Origin: Limnephilus marmoratus
Taxonomy: Eukaryota > Arthropoda > Insecta > Trichoptera > Limnephilidae
Length of the DNA stretch: 64,000 nt
Direction of reading: 5' to 3'
Assembly: GCA_917880885.1 (NCBI GenBank)
Contig: OU862933.1
Span: forward strand, 9,533,452-9,597,451
Below the pieces are notes generated by a model. It was not told the DNA's origin and ran no database searches. It saw only the letters and a program-made list of their open reading frames with translations. Made by a program: the position numbers and the translations under genes. Shown here piece after piece: positions 32,995-43,890 of the stretch. Position 1 is the first letter of the stretch, and every line of letters starts with the position of its first letter.

Positions 32995-33242
32995 AGTGTA
33001 AGAAGAATATACGATGCAAATATGAATGGTAGAAGAAGTCGGGGACGCCCGAGGAAGACATGGCACGAGCAAGTGAATCAGATACTTGAGTCGAGCCATG
33101 TCGAAAGTCGGAATAATAGAAGAGAATGAGACGATGTATGAATGTGAGTGAGGCAAAGAGTGTGTGCCAAGACGAGTTATTTGGCGGTCCGTCCTCTCTG
33201 CCTACCCCTGTGGGGAAACGGCGTGATGGTTGGTTAGTTAGT
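32995..33242 (+). pseudogene. RTE-like LINE, C-terminal end
   Basis: Reads VRRIYDANMNG, GRRSRGRPRKTWHEQV, then a stop, then MNVSEAKSVCQD followed by a frameshift into LPTPVGKRR-type sequence. The G.RSRGRPR..W..QV and N..EAK.VC.DR order is the usual C terminus of insect RTE-group ORF2. The 3' end GGTTGGTTAGTTAG is the short tandem tail typical of RTE. Same family as 38.6-38.7 kb. Confidence 0.78.
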
Positions 33243-34690
33243 TTTATATTTCATTTTAAGCAGGATACAAACAGTATTTATAAACAATGTATAAACAGCA
33301 CGAGGGCAAAATTGTCAAAGTTACCTATGAAAAAATTGTATTCCTTAATGATTTGCGTTTTATAATTTAAAACACCAATCAATAAAAAAGCAAATATATG
33401 TAAAATTTAGGTATTTGCTGTACCTTTTGATTAAAAAAAGAATTATTCAGTTTGGTTAAGTATTTTGGCCTTAAATCCAAATTTAAGTTTGTATGATAAA
33501 GGCCGCTGGGTGGCACACCGATAAAGCTTAATTTTTCATACATATGGCCGGCGTTGCGCACTGGCGATGTTTGGGATATTCGATACAAAAACATAATTCG
33601 TTCGGCTTGCAATGGGCCTGCACACCGGACAGGGTAACTTCGCGCGGAACTTTGAGAATTTGCTCTCCCTGATTCATATTATATTATGCATTATATTGGT
33701 AGGTGATATTTTTAATGAAATTCATAGATTTTATATTTTTCGGTAAGATATTATAAAGTAATTTTAGACGATATAATTTGCCAGTGCTGCACACAAACAC
33801 ACTGTTCAACCAGCCGCCCTTGCTACTCACACGAGTTTCTGTCAGCTAATGGCCGTGAGGCGCTACGGTTTCAAATACTAATAATATATTGATATAATTT
33901 AATGATTCATTACAAACTCCCGCTAATTTGCATGATTACAAGACGATACGGATAACTTTGAAGTCGGTGGTGTCGCCTTATCCCTAGACCCAAAATCTAT
34001 ATTATTTTAGAGTTTAAAAAATAATAGCTTTAATCAAAACATAAAAATTTATTAATTTCGCACATTCAGTAAAAAATATTTAAATTGTTAATAAAACTAC
34101 AGAACCTAACCAATCGAGAATTCATTAAAAATAATAAACACTTTTCGTAAACAGAAAATTATTTTCCACAGACAACCAAGTTTAAACAGACTGGGAATGG
34201 GGACTTTGTAGGTTTTTATAGGTTTTCAAAGTCCAAATAACGTCACCTTGTTTGGGACAATAACAAAAATGACATTTGAATGTAAAACCATTTATTTTGC
34301 ACATTTCTATAACCGAAATAATTTTCAGTCATCTGATCTGCGTTGTACGTATTTCCGTAGATACTTGTATGACGAAGTTCTAACATCTAGTTTTTAAAGA
34401 TTCCACTTATTTTAAAAGGTTCTAATATCACTTCGAACCTTTTGCAATTGCCATTTTGTTTGTATCTGACAGTTGATCGTAGTTTAGATAGTGATAGGGT
34501 CTCGCCTTACCTTGTTTTGAGGCGTCAAACTTTACAAAGACGAATTCTCATAATCTATGTATTCAACAATTTCTGATTTTGAGGTTCAGTCTTGTGTAAA
34601 GTATTTTAATTTAATATATTTTAAAGCAATTTTTTAAATAGGACGTGGCCCAAACTTGGAATGGCATTAGGGAAACCTAGTTAGTACTTT
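33243..34690. other. No gene seen
   Basis: Unassigned A+T-rich sequence; only short frames. Confidence 0.4.
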
Positions 34691-34693
34691 ATG

Positions 34694-34978
34694 CTAGGGC
34701 CAGTCAATAAGTAATGCCTCCTATTGTTTTTCTTCTGTAATTGTCAAGTAATAAAAAATGCAATTACAGGGGTCGAAAACCACACTATCGACGATTAATT
34801 TGTAATTTTTCATTATTATCTCCGTCCATTTCCACTGCTTTGGTCCAACTTTTAACAAGGGCATGTAACACAGTGTTGTAAAAAGCACTGTCATATCCAA
34901 AACACCATCGCCATAACTTTGCCGCTTATCTCACAGTTTTGATTTTGTTTGTCCTTGGTGAGTTGGTGTAATTAGGTT
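34694..34978 (-). mobile_element. mariner-like element, truncated copy 2
   Basis: CTAGGGCCAGTCAATAAGTA TIR followed by ~270 bp matching the left third of the element at 20.70 kb (TCCGTCCATTTCCACTGCTT, AACACCATCGCC). The rest and the other TIR are missing. Confidence 0.8.
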
Positions 34979-35305
34979 CCGAGGTAACGGTACAAGATTG
35001 GCGAAAGCAAAGAAATCAATGATATTTCCAGAAACCCAATACGGCCATACAAAATGAATGAATCTTCTTTTTTTAATTTTTGTGAAACAGGAGAAAATTA
35101 TATTGGTATAATAGTATAACGCCTTAAAACAATACTCTTTTATCATATAAAAATATACCTACCAAGCAATATTTCTTATTAGGTTTTTAATAAATATAAT
35201 TTTAAAAAATCTAATTAGTTATGTATTTTCATTTTCATTTTTTTTATGATTCTAACCATTTCACTATACTCCACTGACTAAAAAAGCACAGAGATACAAA
35301 AAAAT
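34979..35305. other. No gene seen
   Basis: Unassigned A+T-rich sequence. Confidence 0.4.
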
Positions 35306-35308
35306 GCG

Positions 35309-35390
35309 AGTTCCAAAACCATCCGTATTTAACTCGATGAGTTCCAAAACCCTCCCTGATTGAACATGAGTTCCAAAACCCTCCGTAATG
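35309..35390. repeat. Three ~30-bp tandem units (GAGTTCCAAAACC..TCC)
   Basis: GAGTTCCAAAACCATCC, GAGTTCCAAAACCCTCC (twice). An inverted relative (GGGAGGGTATTGGAACTC) is at 36593-36610, on the other side of the foldback element, so these could be the arms of an older element split by it. Confidence 0.75.
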
Positions 35391-35398
35391 AAAATTAA

Positions 35399-36412
35399 GG
35401 AAAAAGTTCGGTTTATGGGCGAAATTCCTAAAAAATAAAACTAGTTATTTTTATAATAACTTTGGGCCGGGGAATCCGAATCTGAAAGAATTAGGTTGGG
35501 GCAAGCAAATATAAACTGAATAACACGACTGCAACATTTTAAATTCATACCCAGCTTACAGGCCATTTTGACGGTCTTAACAATGTCATAGAAAAAACCA
35601 AAGATATTTTATGTTCAACAACAGAAAATTAAGTGTTGCCATAAGCAATAATATCAATAACGTAAAACTTTCAGACACGATACTTCCTCACATGATAATT
35701 CATCACATAACTCACATTAACCACATGGTTTGTGATAGAAAAGAAAGTGCCCCCTTCGTAGCGCCTACTCGCGTCAAGGCAAGAAAACATCCCAGTTTTC
35801 CCTAGGTTTGTGTAACATGGTTTGTGATACAAAAGAAAGTGCCCCTTCGTAGCGCCTACTCGCGTCAAACATCCCAGTTTGCAAGTAGTTTAACGGCTAC
35901 GCTAGGTTTGTGTAACATGGTTTGTGATACAAAAGTGAATAAAATTTATAAAAAATAATTACTGAAATTATAAACATGTTTTTTTTACGTTATTGATATT
36001 ATTGCTTAATGGCAACACTTAATTTTATGTGGTAATATGTTATCTTTAGTTTTTTCTATGATCTTTATTCTCAGAAAAAAATGGCCTGTTATTCGTAAAT
36101 TCAAAATCGTACAGTCGTTTAACTCAGTTAATATTACCGAGTGTAACCTAATTCTTTCAGATTCGGATTTCCCAGCCCAAAGTTAGTATAAAGATAATTA
36201 AATTTCTTCTTTCGGAGTATCGCCCATAAAAAGATGTGTCATTAATTTATTGGAGATTGTTTGTGTATCGAAAATTTTTAAGTCGTGTTATTGAGTTTAT
36301 ATTTGCTTGCCCCAACCTAATTCTTTCAGATTCGGATTCCCCGGCCCAAAGTTAGTATAAAAATAACTAGTTTTATTTTTTAGGAATTTCGCCCATAAAC
36401 CGAACTTTACCC
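35399..36412. mobile_element. hAT-type foldback element with perfect 8-bp TSD
   Basis: Outer arms of ~130 bp (AAAGTTCGGTTTATGGGCG inwards to ATAACACGAC) are nearly identical in inverted orientation, and inner segments (AAGTGTTGCCAT, GCAATAATATCAATAACG) are also inverted copies. AAAATTAA flanks both sides (35391-35398, 36413-36420). The middle holds two copies of a ~90-bp direct repeat (GGTTTGTGATA.AAAAGAAAG, CTTCGTAGCGCCTACTCGCG). No transposase. Confidence 0.9.
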
Positions 36413-36420
36413 AAAATTAA

Positions 36421-37875
36421 AATAAGTATTTTAAATATAAATTAAGCATTTAAATTAAATAAAAAAATAACCATTGGATCAGGTCATAACAGCATCTTGC
36501 TAATGTGTAAAAAAATAAAATAATTACAATCATGAAAATTCATCTGCCTACACGTTTTTCTTGATTTACTCAAAAGTATGAAAAACCATTAGGGAGGGTA
36601 TTGGAACTCAACGATTCAAATAATCTATTAAGTTTTAAGAAAACTAACGGAATGTTTAAACAACTGGAATGTTTAGTTTATTTTCTGGTCGCCTGCAAAG
36701 TTTTCCGTGTCATGTGTATGTACACAAACGCGTTCGAGAGAAATTTTCACCTTATATTGATCACCGAACCGTGCCGATAAATAAAATTCACAAACAATAG
36801 AGGTGGATTTTTTTTATGTTGGCAACTTTAAGTTATTGATTGTCGTGAAATTTAACATTAGAGAGCGGGTACCGACCAGAACGCAAAGGCATGATATTAT
36901 TAATCAAACAATAAAAGTAGATAAAAAAATATGGCAAAGTCGAAAAAATGTTCTATTTTACATGACATGTATCCGAGCTCCTTTGTTTCGCGTGCGCTTC
37001 GAAAAAAGCTGTTAAATGAAAGATTGCGTAGATAGGTACTATGTATTTGAAAACATAATTATTGTTTTAAGTACCTACCTAAACTCATATATAGTCTGTC
37101 AAAAAAGAGTAGAAAATATATGAGGGCGCCACTGTTGATCAAATGGCAATACTAAACACATAACTCATGGTGTTAAAGTAAAGCTGTGTAACCTACATTT
37201 TCATAAAAAATTAAAAAGGTATAATAGTGGAAAAAATATTTTTTCATTGCAGTGTAGATACCCGCCGATCTCAAAATTAGAATTGAATATAGGTAGGTAT
37301 ATTATTATTATACCTTTGCAATTTTGTGTTAACATAATGAAAAATTGCTCACATTTATTTAATACTAGATAAAGTACTTAGCGTTGCCTGGGCTTTAGAT
37401 CATGTCTCTAATTTTAGATCTGAATATATAACTCATTCAGATCTAAAAGTAGTCTAACTAAACTCACCATTAGTGATTCTTCCTTTCTATCTATTGTTAA
37501 ATTCAAATTTATGTTAAATTAAATTAAAGCAAATCGCTTTATTAATCACCTTTTAATAAAATTTATGTCATGAAGAAAAAATGTTTTTTAAAATGTGGTT
37601 TACAGTGTTCTATAAATTCAGTGTCATTGCACTTCAAAGAAATATTTGACAGTTAAATTGGTGTTGCCAGTCTACAAAATTAGTAGTTCCAGTTTTTATA
37701 TTTTCTACGGTTATTTGTTATAGACCCAAGGTTCGTAGAAAATGTATAATTAACATTTAATTTAATTCGTACCTAATTTATTTCGGACTTCAACTGGACT
37801 TCGAGTTGCGTCACGAGCTTGTGGTTTCATATGTTTTTTCTGACAAGGGCCAGTACGAGCGAACCTTTTGCACAT
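36421..37875. other. No gene seen
   Basis: Mostly unassigned A+T-rich DNA. 37366-37400 (ACTTAGCGTTGCCTGGGCTT) is a short relative of the CCCCGGCGTT repeats at 20.2-20.7 kb. Confidence 0.4.
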
Positions 37876-37937
37876 CAATTTAGGAGGCCGGTATGGGTAC
37901 CGCCGCCCCGGGAATCATTTATTGGATAACCAACACC
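37876..37937 (+). mobile_element. SINE 5'-end fragment
   Basis: CAATTTAGGAGGCCGGTATG through TACCGCCGCCCCGGGAA to GGATAACCAACACCT. Only the 5' part is present, which is unusual for a retroposon (5' truncation is the norm) and points to a later deletion. Confidence 0.82.
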
Positions 37938-38156
37938 TATAACCAACAACATTAATTATCCCTCTCTGTTACAATTATTGGGACTCGATACATTAAAAGA
38001 AAGAATTTCAGACCTATTTAATTAATTTAAAATCGTTACCAACCTGTTGAACTCCCCTGAACTTCTTTCGCTAATATGTTTCCATGTACACCTAGTCGAT
38101 CAGTTCGTTTCAAATTACCTTATCATTGCAACAATACAGGATCGAACGCTGAACTC

Positions 38157-38717
38157 AATGTAAGTAAGTCTAAAGTCATGGTGTTTGAAAGAGAGAGTAC
38201 GAAAACAGTATGCAATATAGTTGTGAATGATGAATACTTGGAGCAGGTGGATGAGTTTGTGTATCTGGGTAGTATGTTTACGAGAGAAGGGATGGCTGAT
38301 AGGGATATTGAAAGAAGGGTAAATGCCGGTAACTCCAAATGGAGGACTGAATGCCGTTGGCGCTAATAAAAAAATGTCAAAAGGAGCGAAGCTAGCAGTC
38401 CATAATGGAGTGCTGGTTTCTACCCTGATGTATGGCAGTGAGGAATGGAACTGGCAGAGGAAGGATGAAAGTAAACTGAATGCTGTTGAAATCAGATCCC
38501 TGAGGCGTATGTGTTGTAAAACTATGTATGATCGTGTGAGGAACGTGGACATCCGCAAAGAATGTAAGGCTGATGTAATTATAATGAATAAGATCAAGAC
38601 CCTCAGATGGTTTGGTATGAATGAATGTGAGTGAGGCAAAGAGTTTGTGCCGAGACCGAGTTGTTTGGCGGTCCGTTCTCTCTGCGGAGAAACGGCGTGA
38701 TGGTTAGTTAGTTAGTA
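38157..38717 (+). pseudogene. RTE-like LINE ORF2 C-terminal region, frameshifted and internally deleted
   Basis: Codes for NVSKSKVMVFERE, FVYLGSMFTREGMADRDIE, RRVNAG, then frameshifted to GANKKMSKGAKLAVHNGVLV, LMYGSEEWNW, SLRRMCCKTMYDRVRN and LRWFGMN. The YLGSMFT..G..D.DIERRVNAG block is diagnostic of RTE-group LINEs. After LRWFG about 200 bases expected before the C-terminal MNVSEAK block are missing. The 3' tail is (GTTA)n, as at 33.2 kb. The first 339 bp recur inverted at 39.75-40.08 kb. Confidence 0.85.
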
Positions 38718-39311
38718 ACAACCAACAAAACTCAAATACGCATTATGCATACATATAATATTAATACAAATTCATAATATATTCCGATGTCTATTCATCA
38801 TCGAGTTGATTCTAATTGCCACCGACATCCTGAGACCTAGAAAGGCGAATTGTTTATGAAATACCTAGCTTTAATTTGCTGTCCACGTCACCCGAACCCG
38901 ACATAATCCAGGATAAGCTATCACCGTTAGCCCGACCATTGCGGCCGTATCGGGGACTTAGCAGTATTTACGGTCACACTTCCTTTGTGACAGGGTATAA
39001 GGCGACACTTCCATGAATTAGCCTTCATTGTGTGCGGGGATTACGTTTGCGCCGCAGGTGATAAATTATAAAGCGGCCATGCTTTATACTTTATAAGAGT
39101 GGAAGGGCCACGCCGTGATTCGCGCCTGTATTTGGCAAGATGGCGGCTCGGGAGATTGCTGGATAAGATGATGGTCTCCTCGGTCCTCTTATGCACGGGG
39201 CACGGGTATTATTATTTGGAGGCGCGGACGCCATAGATTTTGTCTATTATAAGGAAAGTTGCGCGCTTGACGCTAAACCTATCCTGCTACTAAAACACAT
39301 ATTATCGACGG
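38718..39311. other. No gene seen; less A+T-rich patch
   Basis: 38880-39240 is richer in G+C, not repeated in the window, and has no long frame. Possibly unique host DNA. Confidence 0.35.
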
Positions 39312-39495
39312 GGTTCCATGCCAACTCATGTCAACTCAACACCTCTTTGAAAAGTCATTAAAAGCTATGAAAAAAATAATTTTAAAATAGTCCATAACCA
39401 TAACCTAACGTAACCTATTTAACCATTTTTTTCATCACATTTAATGACTTCAAAGGAGGTTCTGAGTTGATTTCATTCTAAGTTGTAGGGTCACC
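39312..39495. mobile_element. hAT-type MITE, family M, copy 2, perfect 8-bp TSD
   Basis: Starts GGTTCCATGCCAACTCATG, ends AGTTGTAGGGTCACC; ATCGACGG on both sides (39304-39311 and 39496-39503). It landed at the very start of a family P repeat. Confidence 0.92.
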
Positions 39496-39497
39496 AT

Positions 39498-39714
39498 CGA
39501 CGGTCCCGAAGAACAATGTAGATCTGCTAAAAATTGAAAATAGTTCTTTTGGCTTATTTATTGGCTTATTTTGGTTGATTTAAATGTCTGTATTTTCTGA
39601 ATGAAATACCAAATATCAGAACAACACTTTCTTTTCTCAAAAACCGTAAAAATGTAGAAACAAAACTTTAAACAGCTCTACTGCAAAACTACAAAAATCG
39701 CACATCCGACGTCG
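39498..39714 (+). repeat. Repeat family P, longest copy
   Basis: CGACGGTCCCGAAGAACAAT at the left and CGCACATCCGACGTCGGGAC at the right, with partial inverted similarity between ends. About 215 bp. Related partial copies at 27.09 and 28.3 kb. Confidence 0.7.
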
Positions 39715-39745
39715 GGACGCGTATTTCCAAAACCTATACCGATTA

Positions 39746-40201
39746 CTGATTTCAACAGCATTCAGTTTACTTTCATCCTTCCTCTGCCAGTTCCATTCCT
39801 CACTGCCATACATCAGGGTAGAAACCAGGACTCCATTATGGACTGCTAGCTTCGCTCCTTTTGACATTTTTTTATTAGCGCCAACGGCATTCAGTCCTCC
39901 ATTTGGAGTTACCGGCATTTACCCTTCTTTCAATATCCCTATCAGCCATCCCTTCTCTCGTAAACATACTACCCAGATACACAAACTCATCCACCTGCTC
40001 CAAGTATTCATCATTCACAACTATATTGCATACTGTTTTCGTACTCTCTCTTTCAAACACCATGACTTTAGACTTACTTACATTCATCATTAACTCATTC
40101 TTCACACATACGAGTACTTCGTTCATCTCAGACACGAGAGACTGTAAATCTTCCATAGTGTAAGGGTGGGTTTCTTCATTTACCGAGAATGCTAAATGCA
40201 A
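39746..40201 (-). pseudogene. RTE-like LINE ORF2 fragment, inverted relative of 38.16-38.50 kb
   Basis: Minus strand codes for LAFSVNEETHPYTMEDLQSL, MNEVLVCVKNELMMNVSKSK, then the same YLGSMFT..DIERRVNAG region, the same frameshift, and up to ESKLNAVEI. 39746-40084 appears identical to 38495-38157. Both ends are truncated. Confidence 0.87.
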
Positions 40202-40311
40202 TGCTAATTGTAAAAGTAAACGATCGAAATTTAAAAATTTCTATGCATTTGACTGTTTACTTTTACAATTAGCATTGCATTTAGCATTCTCGGTAAATGA
40301 AGAAACCCACC
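40165..40311. repeat. 57-bp-arm perfect palindrome at the RTE fragment end
   Basis: 40165-40221 and 40255-40311 are inverted copies (GGTGGGTTTCTTCATTTACC ... AGTAAAC) separated by 33 bp. The left arm is RTE coding sequence; the right arm is its inverted duplicate. Confidence 0.95.
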
Positions 40312-40884
40312 ATTAGTGTATATAATTTTAGCCTTTTTCCGTTATTCAAACAGAGAACTCCAGTCCAATTTTTTTTTTTATGAAAAATGACCTTCTGACT
40401 TAATTTTTCAAGATCCCCGAAAAACACCGCACGTGTAATGAATCGTGTGACGTCATCACTCCTGAAAAGTTTTTCAACAGGTGTTCATTTATGACAGTTA
40501 TACGGAACAAAGTATGGTACTATTCGATAAGTTAAAACATTATTTAGGTGGAATTATTTATTTATTATATTATATTTATTATGTTATTATATTTTTCAAT
40601 ATTATTACGGGAGAGTGGTATAGAAATTGTTTGAAATTATTATTTTTTTAGCTTTTAAAATCAATACTATCTCAAACGAAGCATCACCTGCACGCTGCAA
40701 AAATTGAAGGCAAATATATACACACAAGCCCTGCTTATTTATGGGGGTACATCAAATACATATATTATGTAATTAATTATAATTTATTTATCTTTTTGTA
40801 AATAAAAAAAAATAAATAAAAAAATAAAATAAAAAATAAGATAAAGCGCCGACCAGCTGATCGGTGACGGCCATTTTGAATTAG
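40312..40884. other. No gene seen
   Basis: Very A+T-rich with an (AAATA)n-like run at 40795-40840. Confidence 0.4.
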
Positions 40885-41165
40885 AAGCTCGTAGAGAAGT
40901 GAGTCGTTCGTGAATGAGTCGGCTCAGTGACCCGGATCTTCATACGGATCTGTAAGATCCGGTTCCATAAGACCGATCTTCATAGCTACGGACACACTTG
41001 CTCGCGGCTCGCGGATCTTTGCGAACGAGTGAGCGGATAGCAATTGCTACTAGGTAGCATGCTCTTTGGCTTCTAATGAGCAAGTGTGTCCATAGCTTAA
41101 TTCAGTCGTTCAATTGAGCCGATTCACTGAACCGGATCTTTTCTTTATCGTTCAACTGAGTCGCT
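40885..41165. repeat. Related ~45-bp blocks flanking a MITE
   Basis: GAGTCGTTCGTGAATGAGTC + CCCGGATCTT (40890-40942) and CAGTCGTTCAATTGAGCCG + ACCGGATCTT (41104-41148) are diverged direct copies on either side of the small MITE. Confidence 0.6.
40989..41090. mobile_element. Small hAT-type MITE
   Basis: CGGACACACTTGCTC ... GAGCAAGTGTGTC with CATAGCTA and CATAGCTT outside (seven of eight identical). About 102 bp. Confidence 0.75.
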
Positions 41166-41594
41166 TTGCCCGTCTCTAGGCATTATGACGTAGCATATTT
41201 TACAATTTTTTCGTACAGTTTAAAGTTTTTCAATATTTTAAGTAATAGAGATAAACTAATAGAGATACCTCTATTTTTGATACTGAATTATTCAGGCTTA
41301 AATATTGTTACAATAAACACAACAAGTAAATCTCTATAAACAGAATGAAATAACGAATAACATGAAATGTTGTTAATACTGATGGCTTGCGTCATACCTT
41401 CATAATGAAAGATGATTTCAATACAATGACTGGTGGGGCGTGATGTCACCACTAACCATTCAATGATACCAACTTGACGCTGTGTTTTGACGAGAGGTTT
41501 AAAAATGCACTTTTTAATAATTTTTTAAGAACTCTGCATTTAATATTATGGAATAAAACTTGTATATTCAGAATCAGGGTTCATTGGTCTATAT
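41166..41594. other. No gene seen
   Basis: Unassigned A+T-rich DNA. Confidence 0.4.
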
Positions 41595-42136
41595 CAGGGT
41601 TTCCCAACCAGTGGTCCGCGAGAGGCTAGAAGATGGTCCGCGATGGACCGCCGGTCAATAAACGAGCCAGCTCTCGGGCGGTCCCTGGTGGAGAAGTCTG
41701 AATAAAAAAAATCGGGCCAATATTCAGTTTATCATTATTGTACCTTGTGGTCAGTGGCCATTATGGTATTCCGTTTCGCCCCACCCGATCCTACCTCGTT
41801 CTACCCACTCCGTTGTGGTAAATATTCTGCTAGAACCCGTCCCACTCTATCCCATTCCGCCACCTCCGTTGTGGTAAATATTCTGCTAGAACCCGTCCAA
41901 CCCTATCCCATTATGCTCCTCCCGTAGTGCAATCCGTCCCGGGTGCCACCCATGCTAGCCCCTACGCCACTGACCATAAGCGGTGGTTATAGGGCAGATA
42001 ACGTGGTAACGTGGGGTCATCACCCCCCCCTCCCCCTCCCCATTAAAGTTGCCAAACACAAATTTCGACTTCATAAAAATTGATCCGTCCCCTGGGGGGG
42101 GTGGTCCCTGTCGAAGAAAAAGGTTGAGAACCACTG
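41595..42136. mobile_element. hAT-type non-autonomous element
   Basis: Starts CAGGGTTTCCCAACCAGTGG and ends GGTTGAGAACCACTG, both typical hAT ends; flanks GTCTATAT and GTCTGTAT agree at seven of eight bases. The interior has two and a part copies of a ~63-bp C-rich tandem unit (CCGTTGTGGTAAATATTCTG, 41810-41930). No transposase. Confidence 0.88.
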
Positions 42137-42288
42137 GTCTGTATGAACATATATGTTTTTAAAGCCATAATATTATTCACTGGAATTCCTTCAATATTCT
42201 TGTACTTACCCCTTCCCTCAAGAAATCAAAAATTTTCCCAAAAAACGGTTCCAATAGACATTCCTGTTTTTTGTTGTACAGTAATGCT

Positions 42289-42478
42289 AAATCATGTGAT
42301 TAATTTGAGACGTGAATGCAAAATCATAAAATCGCTTACAACTATTTTAGTTGCTTTAATTAAATACTGCGAATAGAACACATATTTGCCTTCGAAATAA
42401 TCCAACATTTTTTCACTTGCCTGTAAAAACTGCTTTAAAGTTCAAAATCTCCTACTTAAAAACCCCTTTTCGGTTATG
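42289..42478 (+). repeat. Dispersed relative of the 123-bp array element
   Basis: One unit's second half (AAATCGCTTACAACTATTTT, CTTTAATTAAATACTGC) followed by the same downstream flank as at 18.18-18.28 kb (CATATTTGCCTTCGAAATAA, AAAAACTGCTTTAAAGTT). Ends CCCCTTTTCGGTTATG as in the inverted copy at 56.5 kb. Confidence 0.75.
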
Positions 42479-42489
42479 GTTTTATTGTA

Positions 42490-42548
42490 CACGGTGTCCG
42501 GAAACTCGTAGTACAAGCGGAAAACTGGTGAACCTACATCACATAGAC
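42490..42548. repeat. Left copy of a 57-bp transposon-end sequence
   Basis: CACGGTGTCCGGAAACTCGT through GTAGTACAAGCGG to CTACATCACAT, preceded by TA. The inverted counterpart is at 48290-48346. Confidence 0.8.
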
Positions 42549-43435
42549 AACCCAAATAAACATAAAGATTTTCAATTTAAGCATTTTCAAATTTAAAATT
42601 AAAAAAAAAAAATATTTAAAAAAAAATTCGGCTTATTTAGGGTTAAAATTTTATAAACGCGGAAATGTCATGATGACAGATGGAAGATGTTTTAGGTAAA
42701 TATGCAGTTAGTCCACCTCACGGATAATACGGATTCATGTTCTCGAAGTTTGATGCATGGATAATACTGAATGTTCCTTTTTTAACTAATAGACAATCAA
42801 ATATGACGTTTGTCGGAAGTACCTACCAATCTTATAAAATAAATTATCTAAAATAAACTCGCATTTTATCATCATTTTAAAAAACATCCCAGGTTTGAAC
42901 GGTTTGTTGGCAAAGCAGGGTTTGTCTAGCGGGTTTGTGTAATTATTCTAATACATTTCTTTCCATGTTCTACTGTTATAAATACAGGTACAAACTTGTC
43001 AATAATGCATTCACTTTGTTATACGCAAAAATATATTTTCTATGATTGGTAGCATTGATGAAATGTTAAAATAAAAACAATGAATAAACATGGCGTTACC
43101 GCGCGAGTGAATTAATTTTAACAAAATTAAAATGTTAAATGCATATTTTTGGCATGTTTTTGATCTCCCCCGACATAAATACTCACTTTTCGTAATAATA
43201 AAGCTAAATCTAACTGGTTGGATAAAAAGTATTCCGTATTAACGAGTAAGCGGTTTAATGCATAAATAATAATATTTATTCTCCCACCTCTTCTCTTCTA
43301 AACAATATGATTAATTAGGTTACCTATTTATTTTGTTATGTAGATAGCAGCCCCGCATCATGTGAGCGTCCAAGATACATTAACATAATATCATGATATT
43401 CGGCATTGGTATATTCCATCATAATGCACAATAAT
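42549..43435. other. No gene seen
   Basis: Unassigned A+T-rich DNA inside the possible TIR pair. Confidence 0.4.
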
Positions 43436-43890
43436 TAATCACGTTTAAATATGAAAATAACACACTAGTAACACACACACTTTGTTTTAGAGTTTGTTAT
43501 GAAGAAATGGTGGTTGATTAATCACGCACTAAGTATTATTAATCAGTAATCACGTTTAGATATGAAAATAACACACAAGTAACACAAGCTTTGTTTTAAT
43601 GTTTGTTAAATGAAAGGGTATTTAATTTTTGTTATTAGTTTTTGGGATATTATGCCGTGTTGCGCTACCTCCTTCTTTAGCCAACGTTTCGGATAGCGTT
43701 ACAGTGTCCGAAACGTTGGCTAAAGAAGGAGGTAGCGCAACACGGCATAAAATCCCAAAAACTAATAACAAAAATACTTTTGGCCGTGAAAATCTAAAAT
43801 CGTATCTGGGGTATTTAATTAATCATATTTAAATATGAAAATAACACACAGTTTGTTTTAAACCTTGTTAAATGAAGGGGTTGTACGCCG
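43436..43890. repeat. Three copies of a ~70-110-bp direct repeat around a palindrome
   Basis: ATCACGTTTAAATATGAAAA followed by TAACACAC and CTTTGTTTTA occurs at about 43437, 43549 and (variant ATCATATTTAAATATG) 43822. The third copy lies beyond the palindrome at 43625-43775. Confidence 0.75.
43625..43775. repeat. 69-bp-arm palindrome
   Basis: 43625-43693 and 43707-43775 are inverted copies with one mismatch and a 13-bp spacer (TAGCGTTACAGTG). Arms contain GAAACGTTGGCTAAAGAAGG. The left arm recurs singly at 46551-46615. Confidence 0.95.

Noticed and set aside
38115..38639. 174-codon minus-strand frame over the RTE fragment
   Set aside because: Antisense of the RTE reverse transcriptase fragment, which has family-typical residues on the plus strand.
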